This document shows positions 28,801-41,583 of a DNA stretch of 64,000 nt, piece after piece. The translations under genes and the position numbers were made by a program. Positions within the stretch are counted from its first letter, which is position 1. Every line of letters starts with the position of its first letter. Source of the DNA: Sipunculus nudus (taxonomy: Eukaryota; Annelida; Sipuncula; Golfingiida; Sipunculidae); NCBI GenBank assembly GCA_026874595.1, contig CM049309.1, forward strand, positions 55,526,079-55,590,078, given 5' to 3'. The notes below the pieces were generated by a model. That model saw nothing but the letters and a program-made list of their open reading frames with translations, made no database searches and had not been told where the DNA came from.

Positions 28801-31800
28801 ATATTATATAACATTTTATGTTGTTGTCTAGAATGTAACAATTAGAAGTGTATACGTATTTTTTGCATGGTCAGATCTGCTTGGCATTACACCTTCCCCT
28901 AACAACGGAACTGCGGGATCATTAAGACATTTAATGAAGAACCCTTCGGCACTAACTACACCACCGCCACCAGAGGGCGCTTACTCTGCATGCCCCTTCC
29001 CTTCACGAGAGAAGGAAGAACAACGTCGTAACAGTACAAAATGTACATGTACAACAATGGCGGTATGGGGTGTTTTATAAAAAGACCTAGTCGATATGTC
29101 CACAATTAAGTGTAATTCCTATTTTAATTAATTTTTTCCATTTACTTTGAGCTGGACAAGAAAAACTTATAGTTAAACATAGACATTTTGCAAAAACAAA
29201 GTCTCCTGTTTAGATTCTATTTGCAAACTGAGTTTAAGGAAAGACTTGCACTATTTTCTTCAGAGCTTTAATATATTGTTAATTCACATGGACATATGCG
29301 AAGTTAATATTTTAGTTTATTATTATGTGTATTCCCTCATTTGAAAAGATGTAAAGTAGCATGAACTAATTTTTTTTCATACACAGACGTATACAAATAA
29401 ATTAGAAGAGGAGCTTAATGACCAGCTGGACCTTGATTCTGAAGAAACTGAGGAAGCATTAAAACAACACCTTCCGTTAGGAGTACCCGAGATCAAAATG
29501 ACGGACACCCAGCCCTGTCAGCTCACGCAGACAGATTATATTAGCGGTTACAGCCACGAGTACAGAATGCCACTGTGGACAGCTTACCAGCTTAACGGAG
29601 AGGTGAAAAGAGACTTGTTATATGAAGTTACTCACACATGCTCATTCAGAAATATTATATCAGTGGCCTCAGCCATAATACCAAATGTCACTGTGGTCAG
29701 ATTACCAGCTCGACGATTAGGAACGACAAAGTGAATGTAACGCCACTCAAACAACGACCAAGGCAATCAGTCCTCAATTCAAATATATCTTACCAGTTTA
29801 ACGGACTGTGCATTGCTCTTCGATGTATCAGTGGTCAAACCTTTTATATAACTCGTGCTCCATATACTGCCGCTGAATCATGGCCTTGCTCTATCAGAAT
29901 ATGTTTCAGATATTCACTTTAAAAGATACAACGATCAAGGTTCCTCTTCATACCGGTCTTCTTTCTGATACCAGGGCATTTCCCTCGCTGTTATTCTTAT
30001 GTATAGATAATGACTTTCTATTTCTCGTTACCATCTTTTGTTAGAACTGCTTTCTAATCTTTTGAATTCTTCAGTACCTTCAATTTATTATTTATCCGAA
30101 GAGCAGTCTTTTAATCATAATCCGGGAGAGGTATAGTGACAATTTTTTTTGTATTTTTTGTTACCCTTGATAAAGTTATGTGTCGTAAAGAATCTTGTGA
30201 ATACCTTCTCGCAGCTTTAAGAAAAATGTCTAAATTGTTCGGATTTTGGTTTTTAAGGACGAATTTGAGAGGCCAAACCTGAAATCACGACTCGACCTAC
30301 TGATTCCTGACTGCTCACGAGCTGATGTTCGCCTTCCTGTCAATAAGAGAACCGAATGTTCCTCCTACAATGATCCGGATAAAGATATAGTGCCGGGCTT
30401 CCTCTTCCCGCCAGGTCAATAATATTTATTTTGTATTGGTCACTTATAAGTGTATGTTGGTATTTATAAATAATTAAATACTGCTGTGCAGTCAATGCTT
30501 AAACAGAATGAGGAAAGTAAGAGGGGTACGTGGTTTGGTTAATTAATAAAGACTCTTTAAACGTCTTAGAAAATACTTTGTTGTTTGATATTTTCCGGAC
30601 AATTTTCAAGTGTACTGAAGTTTGGATCAGGACCCCTGTCTCCCTGCCTTGAAGAAAACTGAAGATAAAGCAAAAGACTAAATAATGCCCAGGAGACCAC
30701 CCAGAGATTTCAAAAGAAGTTATGAATAAGATGCAATTCTAGAAAGATTAGTTTACAAACCTCCATTTTTTTCATAATCAGAGAGGTCATGCATTGTGTT
30801 AATTATCATCTATATTTTGCGTTATCCATCCTGAATTATATGATAATGAACTAATTAAAATATCCCCATTTATAATTATGCAGGGTTTTCAATCTCCACT
30901 GAGTCTCAGTTTGACGCCTTGGTTTCTTCAAACATGGTGCCGATGTTCAGAGGATTCGCAGACGGTAAATAAATTACACCTTATCATTTAATGTTCTATT
31001 GACAACATAACCGTTATTATTTTTAAACATATAACATTACATATATCACAAATATATTTAACCTATTGGGATTCTACATTACATTACATGGATCATGCAT
31101 GTTGTTTGGATGAGGCTATGTATATGTATACGTAATATAATTTTGCCCTTTGCTATGACTCGGAATGAAATCATCAGTACCTTCTTATAATTCAAAAGTG
31201 CTTAATCTACGATGAATGGAAGAACATCTATATTACAGGAATCTGGAAGGACGCAATGTTACTTGTAGAAGAATATTCGTTTAAATATAAAACTGTCCAC
31301 GTGACGGCCGGCCCTCTGTTTGATTATGATGCTGATGGGCACAGAGACCCACTGGACTCCATCACAGAGTGAGTATTCTTAACTGTATAAATCTCCAAGT
31401 GACTCCCGGACCTCTGTGACAATTAACGATGCTGACCTACAGGTCTCCCTTGGGTCAAGGGATGGGCGGTGTGTTGGCATATAATTTGACACATGCAGAG
31501 GATCGCACAAAGAGAAATCACACAAGCCTCCTGGCCTGTAAAAAGCGAAAAAAAAATCAGATGTCAACACACGTACTTATACATAATTTTCTTATTTACC
31601 TTATAATGTGTATGACCTTTATAATCTTCTTATTCATAATTTGGTTGTGAATACAATAAAAAAAAAAATAAATTTTTTTTTGCATCGTGATTTACAATTT
31701 CTTGAGCATTAATAATACTTGTTATGAATTGGAAATAGCTCTTGAATGGCTTACCATGTTATAACCGTCACAAGAAAATCCACTCATTTTCATTCTTAAT

Positions 31801-34505
31801 AGCCAGGCAGACGTATCAGGTTTCTGCAAAGTGAAAAAAAAAAATGGATGGGGATTTTAGTCTATCCTTGGTAATAATTAGTCCCTGCAACACCAGGCTA
31901 ATCAGTGAATGCCTTCAGTGAATGTGTAATTAAGTATGACCAAACATGGATAGAGTCAGATTTGTTCCTTAGGCTCAGACCCATGTGTTGAAAACCCGAA
32001 TTCGATCATAATCAGCATATAATAAATATGATATATGTGCGTGTATTTTTTTCACAAATATATACAAATATATGGAATAAATTATCTGGTCTTATTATTT
32101 AAAATGTATTTGTAGCTTGCTCATGATCAGGTGGTAAATACAAACAAAACATCTTGGATTCTTTGCTTTGCTATAGACATTTCCAAGTGCATTATTAACA
32201 CATGTTATTAATCTCTCTGGAATAATTTACCATGTCATAATCGTCGGCCCTTTTCAAATGAAAAATAAATCCTTCTGTTCATTTGGTCTCTTGCTTGTCA
32301 GGCAGACGTTTCTGGTTACTACAGGAGTGATTTTAGTCTACGCTCGATATATATTAGTCAATGCAACACCAGGATAATTAGAGGGCACCTTCAGTGAATA
32401 TTTATTTAAGTGTGACCAAATCTTGATGATGCAGTCCGTTTTGTTTCTCAGGCCCATGATTTGAAAACCCAATTCAATAGTTTATTATTGCACCTACTAG
32501 CTATACTCAAAGCAGACTTCTCGATATAACTTGTCCTTATGGCGTTTGTATGTTAAATTATTTGTCAAACAATTTCAAGGAACGGCTGAGGATAGTGCAA
32601 TATTGAATATATTCTGGCTTGTTTAATTTGAATCACTGAAGCCGACTGATTTTGTTTGGTGACTGTTTTGTTATAAGCGATCATTTTCCTCTTACAGTGG
32701 TTGGAACTATTTCTATATCTACGTCATCTGTATTTCTATGAACTGGTATTCCTCATGGCTACAAAGATTTCATGCACAAAATACAAATAGCGTGTTTAAC
32801 ACCGGCCTGTATCTATATGTTTAGTTTAAGTTGGCTTAAATTTGCAATAACAGACTCATTTGGTACATTAAGTCGCTGGACAGTAAATCTCAAGACAGAT
32901 AACCTCAACATTCTTCACATGAAAATATATGTAAACATAAATCTTACCTCAGGTTACTGACGTTTCTAACATCTCTGTAGAGCAAAACACCGACCGATCA
33001 ATCGTTGGCCTCAAAATTAAAATTAACAGCGCTTGCGTGTCCTAATCATGGGGACATCAGGTCACAACACAGGTTCCATCTGGAACCCTATTTTAGGTAA
33101 TGATCAATGCACGTACCTCAAAGTGCCAGATGGAACCGCTTCACAGAGAAAATGGTTCTAAACAGAACCAACCATGTGGGTTCTTAAAAGAACCATCAAG
33201 AACCCATTCTTCATAGAGTGTATGCGTATTTTCAGGAGAGTTGGGGTCGACAAAATTCCAGTGCCATCACATTATTACGTGGTTCTGACGAAGTGTGAGA
33301 CCGACCCCTGTGCGAAGCTTCAAACAATGTCAATGATCATCCCTCACAAAAAGAGAGTCGGCAACTGTCGTGTAAGCAGACTGAATATAAGCTTGTATAA
33401 ACATAGGCGTTGCTGCATTAAAATCAGCTTTCACATTAACAACCTATGTAGGGATGATGCCATATACACTCCCGCCTTCCGTCATGGTAGTGCTGGCAAT
33501 GAATGAGCAGGGAACCTATTATTATAAAATTATGATTTATCCTCTTTTCTCTAGAAATTATTGTTTATATATAAGGCAGTGAATTGTCTATTTCTAATGC
33601 ATAGTACAGTGATCAATACAAACTTTTACTCTTCATCGCTCTTCCCTGATGAAACACACGTACATATTTAATCGTTACAGGAGAACGACACTTTTTCTTA
33701 CCTACAACTGAACACGGCCCGGGCGCGAGACGTGGAGCTGCTTACCGGACTCAGCCTCTTCACCTCCGTCTCCCAGCAACAACGAATACAGATGTTGATT
33801 CACCTGGAAGAACATCTGTGGGACAGAAACTCCTGGTTAGACCAGGACAAGTGCACTGTACATGACAACAGTAACTGTCCGGCGGGGTGAGTCAAAAAGA
33901 CACGGCTTAGGCCAAAATAAAAAAAAGGTATGGTTCTCAGGCACTTTTTTTCAGAAATCAATGCGGGCGGGCGCTTTTTTTGTTTTAAATTTTTTGGTAT
34001 GTTTCGATAAAAATGTCAAATGATAAGGGAAAAGCATGAAAATAACAGTTTTATTTTGCTAAATAAGTAAAAGCACTACAAAACAAAGGAAATTGTATGG
34101 TTTTATCTTCTTGAAAGAAATGTCGGAGCGGCAGCAGCTCAAAACTGGAAAGTTTTTATTGAAAATCAAAATAAAAATTTTTGATGCGGGGGTTTAAATT
34201 TGATGCGGGCGGTGCCTGAGAACCATACCTTTAACTTTTTTGGCCTTACACATCTTTGCTTTTTATTCTTTTTCCTTGGGACATATAGACATTTCCTAGA
34301 CATATACATATTTTATCAAAATCATATCACGTCTTACGTTTGTACATTGTCTAAGCTTAGAATTTATGTGAAATATGACATAAACTTGGCAGCCGAACAA
34401 TATAATTTTGGTTTCACTTTCTTCTGTGTCCAAATATCCTTTAAACGAATAGTTCCTCAATGATACAGGAGCAAAATTATCAGACTAGTTAGCTATATAT
34501 AAATA

Positions 34506-34565
<60 letters not shown>

Positions 34566-36370
34566 GTTATCTGCGGGGCCCGATGAATGCCGTTCTCATC
34601 ATTTGCGAACTGCAAAGAACAAATAAGGCACACAAACCAACAAGAATGAAACTAACTGCATGTGGAATTAACTTACTACCGGAGAAAATCGGTTTCACGA
34701 CATTCCAGCTCCACTCATGAGAACCAAGATCAATGATGACATATAAAACAGAGAATTTAAAAAACGGGTATTGATTGGTTCTTTATGACATAAATATTTA
34801 AAAAAATGTAAACTTCAAAGAATGGCCAGTGATGGATGCTGATGCCACTATATTAGATACAAGACCAAGATGTATTTTCGTTTTTTTTCCCATCATGTTA
34901 TATGTATAATCCCATATAAGGCCTGTAAAATCCATTTCTCACCAATGCCTGATTAAAAACACTGGTCACCAAATTTCAGCGGGCACAGTGGTACGCACTT
35001 GAAAGAATTAACAACAAGAGAACTCTTTCTGATGGCACTGGGGTAATTTATATTAAAATGTATCATCCTACTGCAGAACTCATCCTCTTCTGTTGATTTC
35101 GTATGATGGATTTAAACCTGATTATCTGACGAGGAATCTTACGCCGACCATTCAAAGGCTGTATGACTGTGGAACGTCGGCCCCGGCTATGAGGAGCGTG
35201 TACCCAACGCTCACATTTCCTAACCACTACTCACAGGTTACGGTTAGTAGCTTCATTGTTATTACACGTGGTGTAGTTCACCGACCCTTAGCTATTTCTA
35301 GATCATCAAAAATAGTTGCAATAACTGACCAATTATATCTGACTAAACTCTCCCATGCCGCTACTTTGGTAAATGGAGTACTGATTTGAAGCGGCTTACT
35401 AATTGAAAATGCAAGACTTGTTATGACTGAATTATAAAAGTTAAGGATATAAGCATGATGTGTACATGTAAAAAGTTGTCCACAATTAAGAGGCAACACA
35501 ATCCTATGTTAGAAGTGTTACAACTCTAGGGTTCCTTTCACCTGGCTCTGTTGTCGAATCCTTGTGTGTGATATTTGGCATGCAATAAGATATTCTTTTT
35601 TTTCGTGAGGTTTACCGTATTCTTAACAATTGCAAAGGCGTGTAAGTCATTACAAATAAGTATTTCACATAATCTGTACTGTTAGAGATACATTAACTGA
35701 GACTAAGCAGACGTTAATCAGCATTTATTGACTTACAATTCGCCAGTGAACCAATAAACTAATTGACTCATGCAAGTTTGAATATTATTAAAGATTTTCC
35801 TTATGTTATCCTTGAATAAAGACAGCCTCATTAAATACCCTACGATTTGATTTAGTTGTAATAAAAAATTAAGAGTCAGACTAAATCTGCTCGCTAGATA
35901 AGTGGTCAAATATATTTGGAATGAGCAACATACCCCCGGTTACAGATTCATTCTATGTTTCCTGTTCGCTGTTTGTCACTGAACTTCAGTGTACCTAACT
36001 AAAGCTAATTCACAACTAAACGGAACTAAAAGTTCCTGGCCTCTGACCCCGCTAAACTTAACGTGGCTGGTGCATGTAAAGAGTCCACTAACCACGAAAG
36101 GTAAATTGGATCACATCGGGACTACTACAAACAGCTTATGGATATCTTTTAGTTATTATGTTATTGGATGGTTCAGTTTTGTTTATTTAGTCTCATATAT
36201 GCTGCTTGCAGGGTCTGTACCCCGAGAGTAATGGCATTATCGGCAACAGCATGTATGACTTGTCACTGGATGCTTACTTCTCTCTATATACAGACAACAA
36301 ATCAGATCCAAGATGGTGGCATGGAGAACCAGTAGGTGTACCACGTGGCGGAGTCATTTACACATGAAAT

Positions 36371-36435
<65 letters not shown>

Positions 36436-38759
36436 CACTTAAATTTTCATGTCTGTTTGTTTGTCCCAGAAAACCTGCAGAAACGGCCATGACAGTGGGC
36501 CAGTTTTGCTTTCAGCGTCAGTCACATGCCGTAAATTACAGAATGCACAACAACGGCTTTTCCTCTTGCACACAATTGAATCCCCGGCAGCATAACATCA
36601 AAGGTCTCTCGGTCTGTCGCGCTCTCCATCTCGCGATTGCTGACCTTCACCATGGCCCATTACCACAAAGACATAAAAAATTGGTTTCGTATCGACCATC
36701 AGACGTCGCTACCTTACGGGTCTTGTGAGTTCGCTACCTTATGGGTCATGGGACACCCTATAGGCGGCAATATACCATTCCTCTGCAACGGGACCTAGTT
36801 ACTGATATTTGTTTAGAGGTGCGGCCCGGTCCGGTCAACAATTTTGGACTGTACCGGACCGGACCACTAACATAAAATTCCTGACCGCTTATCCCTGGAC
36901 ATAACCGGTCCGGGCCGGACCGCAATACCTAATGATTTAAGGTAAACATATGTCTTAACGGATTTATACACTCTAAAAAATAATGGTTCCAGACGGAACC
37001 CAAAAGGGTTCTTCGCAATGAACTGAGTGGGGAAACTTCAAAGGTTCTAACTTGAACCTCCAATGCATGGTTCTTTATGAACCATCAAAGGGTTCTTTCA
37101 TGAAACCTTACGGGTTCCATGTGGAACCTCATTGAAAGTTTATTGGGGAACTTTCAAGTTCTTGATAATGGACTGAGTGGGGAACCTTAATGGGTTCTTT
37201 GTGGAACCTTCTTCCATGGTTCTTTCTCGAAGTTTCCATAGTTTAACCTTCAAATCTTGCAATGAGGACAAGGTGTAACTAACCTCTCAAAGAAAGACTC
37301 TTAAGCTAGGTAAAATGAATTTAAAACAATAGTAACATTATATACGTATTATTTTATATTTTTATTCTCTGAGTAACCAGGGTCATTTTTATTATTAATT
37401 ATATGACTGAAGTGACATATAAAGCAAGAGAATCATTGTTCCCTGTTGTGTGCACAATACTGTAACCTCTGTGTCACTTTGTATCATATTATAATAAGGC
37501 TAACCTCATTAAATGCATAGTCCTATATACACCCTATATATAAAATCATTTACATTAGCTTAATAAATTTTCTATTTTCAAATCGCACTTTAAACACTAC
37601 ACAACTATCCAGCTAGTGTCAATTCGCAAACATCCCCGCCCAGCGAGTTCTTTTAATCAGCTCGCCCCACCCTACAAAATTTGGTTTGTCTTCTTGCCAC
37701 CATGTCCCACACAGTAACAAATATTCCACTGTTGACAAATTATTTTCAAAGATTGTGATTTTATATTTGTCTTAATAATGATTAAGCCCAGATTTGCGAT
37801 TCACGTACATAGATTATAATACATGTATTGTGTATGTATACATGCTGTGTATGTGATATTCGGTTTTACTTAATATTTGAACAAATAGATGTATTGAAAA
37901 AAAAATATATAGAATAAACGCAGAAAAACCAACTACAATTTTATTTAAATTAATTTTAATAATATTTTGACAATTGGACCCGACCGCTCGGGCTAGACCA
38001 TCTATTGGGCCGGACCGCCTACAACTGGATCGTACCAGAACCGACCGTTTATGTTTATATTTCTTCATTTTGTTTTCCTTGCATTATCTTTAAAACAATG
38101 CCGTCTGACACAAGAAGGAAAGTACACAAAACGAACACATACTTCACCGTGATAAAGGGCTGTTTATGGCTGTTAACGTCTCAGTCACATAGTAGAAAAA
38201 AATATGGATTAAATTAATGATAATTTATGATGCTGAATATATACATGGTAATATGGCTGTAACATGAGTTTTTGTTTAACGTCTATTTTAGTTTTGGAAC
38301 ACTGTCGAGAAAAATAACATGACCAGCATGACTCTGATGTGGGTTGGATCTGACTATGCAATACAAAGTTGGTATCTTGATTTGCGTTTACAAATATTCT
38401 CTTTACCAATATTTTCTCATTTTCATTTATGTAATTATTAAAAATAAGATATATTTATATTATTAAATTTTAAACATTTTAAATGATCGTGCATACGCAC
38501 GTTTGTATACAATATAAATCACCTTTTTAAATGTCAGTTACTTTTCAGACATGAGACCGACACGTTACCAGGTCTATAACGGGTGAGTGCTTTTATTTTT
38601 TTTTCATAAAAAAATGTTGCTTGTCGTTCTTTATGGTATAGTGAATGTGAAGTGTTGCGTTCTTTAAAATAGTATTCAGAAGAAGATGTGGTAGTAAAGG
38701 ATTTGGTAACCACTGGTGACCATTGCTAAGGATAAGGAAATCATCCTTTTTCCCAGAAT

Positions 38760-38803
<44 letters not shown>

Positions 38804-39881
38804 TAGAGAGATGACACAATTTTTTTTTATCAAATCTGTATATTAATGTAATGATGAAAACATAACCAGAGACGGTTGGGCGGTTCCGAGAGCTAGACGG
38901 GGTACTTTATCACTTTCAGCTTGGGCCCTGTTGATTCTGTTAGTCACGTGGGTTAATGCGGAAGTTCTTCCGGTTAGAAGAAGACTGCGAATCGGATGTG
39001 ACTGGGCATTCTAAATATGTAGGCGCGGGTCCTGTGGGAGCTCTTCAAGCCTTATTATGTGGGTCATTGCTGGTGTTTTTGGGTCTCGAGTGCTCCTTGG
39101 TCTTTTTAATGGATTTCTTCAGAGTGCCTGGCAAGTTACTCAAGTTTGATATTGCTCCTGAAGTTAGGTGTTAATATATTTTGGATTGCAAAATTTCTCA
39201 GGTCAGCCTCAGGGTATTCTGTCACATTCGGATTATCCGTATACAGTAGTGGTCCATAAGTTGGCAAGACACTTTTCAAGCAAGCATTGTATTAGGCATT
39301 CTTCAGCCCCATCCGTGTTATGAGGGTGGGTGCTCCAGGTTGTTACGTAAACCCTTGCAACTAAGACTTGGACAGCATGATACTTAGTTATCATAGTGTG
39401 CCAAGAGGAGTCATCCAAGGAATCTACAAATTCACCAATATTCACAATGAAATTCGCCTCTGTAATTATGTAAGTTGATGACTAATCATATTTTACAGAA
39501 CGATAGATAACGATGACCGGGTGGACATGGTTCTGTCTTGGTTGGACGGTTCTGAGGGCGTGAAACCGGACTTTATCACTCTCTACTTCAGCTCTGTTGA
39601 TTATGCTGGGCATGGTGGAGGCCCTGAAAGTGGAATGGTAGGTGTTTAGATTTTATACGACATGGCCATTTACTGAAGATATAGTATAAATTAATGCCAA
39701 CAAGTAGATTTTGTTGGAGAAACAACTTTGGTTACTATCTTAAATGTTGGCCATAAATAATAACACTTGACAGTGGTCTTCGCTGAGCTTTGCCCATTAA
39801 TAGCGAAATTGTGGTAATTTAAGCTTCGCTATCATGTCGGCATTTATATCATGCTTGTACATGCCTGCACATATGGATATA

Positions 39882-39937
<56 letters not shown>

Positions 39938-41533
39938 CAGGATCACGGATACAGACATGTTGAAGGTTCAGAGTAAACACTATGGATCTTTAATCTTTTG
40001 CCGGGAAGAAAATATATATACAAATATTGTGTTTTAAACAGAAAAAACGAATGTAATCTTGCACAGAAAGTAGTTATTTATTTGAACTGCCTAGAATAGT
40101 ATTAAGTATTATGTGTATGAGCGAAAACAGACTCACTTTTAAAATTTACAACCCCGGGCCTTGAAAACAGAGACAATGAACTGCGTGACCTTTGAGAGCC
40201 GCATTACTGACGAGTGATACATTTTGACAAGTTTACCGTAAGTGCTGCCGGGGATCGACGTAGATGGGGGAACCCAGGGCAGACGTTTCCTCTTTAACAC
40301 TATTTTATAATGACAAGTGGTTTATTATCCACACATTATTTAAAATATATTTGTTTTATAATGAATACGATACTTATTAGCCGACATGTCATCATATTTA
40401 CGTTAACTGGATTGTCTCTATATTTTTCTTAACTGATCAACAAGAGCTCTCTCACAGCGTAGCATGTCCAGTTTACTTTCAAAACCGTGTCTGTAAGCGC
40501 AGTCCTTGATCTCTATAATGTGTGATCAATCGGATTACTGTGACTGGCTGGCCGAGGAGAGGGCTCCTTCCCACTCAGTTTTCTGTAGAGCTTTGGATTT
40601 CGCCTGATTTAAAACCGACGGGTCCATGGTATCACATTATCTTACATATGTCTCCTTATCTCAGATCCAAGGACAGTCTTTACTTTTCCGATATTGTTAA
40701 TGCGTTTACAGGTTGATGACGCATTGATACACCTTGATAAAACTACTAAGAGGCTGATGGACAGTTTGTATCGACGGGGGACACACAACTGTGTCAATGT
40801 AATCATTGTCTCCGATCACGGTGAGTGTTACTATAAACATTACAATTATGAATATACTCTGTTCCTCTAACTTGTGTCCACCTCTTTTTTTTCGAGTTCT
40901 CATATTTTAAATAATTCTGTTTCTAAGATAAGGTGTATACGGTAGGTATTTTTTTATCTTATTGAAATTAAAGCCCTTTAATCTTCTACCATTCATTACC
41001 ATCTTTTCCCTTTAACTGTAACTGATAAAAATTGTCATATAAAAAAACAGGCGGACATGAATAGACAGAACAGACTTCAGGGTTAATTAGGGCTGTGTAT
41101 CGGTCCGCCTCTTCCGATACAATACGTATTGCGATACAGTTAATTCGATACCGATACGTATTGACGATACGTTTCATTTTTCTTTGTATATCATTTCTAG
41201 ATAAAAGTTCTGTTTCTTGTTTTTATATGTTTTTATTTTATTTTAACATACCACGTATTTAGTATGCTATGCTCTTAAATTTAGCGGGGAGGTTCATAGG
41301 CTGTATTTTTTTATGTCATGTAATTACACTGTTTTGTTCTGTGAATATGAATCCCATTAGTCACTCTCATGTTTGTACAGGATTTGTCCCCAAGCTTTAA
41401 CCATTTATTTTACATCTGTTGTCGAACGCGGGAGTTCCGAGTAACCTTTGACCGGCTGTGTAAATAAAAAAAAAGTTAGAGATAAAATGATTTATCATAA
41501 GGGAATAAGTGCCCTGCTTAGGTCACAGAATTG

Positions 41534-41583
<50 letters not shown>

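Larger units (their letters stand above)
36332..38291 (+). other. Unit B intron with nested repeats
   Basis: This roughly 2-kb intron holds an (AT)n run, CCGGACCG-rich segments at 36826-36920 and 37975-38050, and a GGTTC palindrome element (about 36967-37240) between them. This suggests one element nested in another. Confidence 0.5.
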
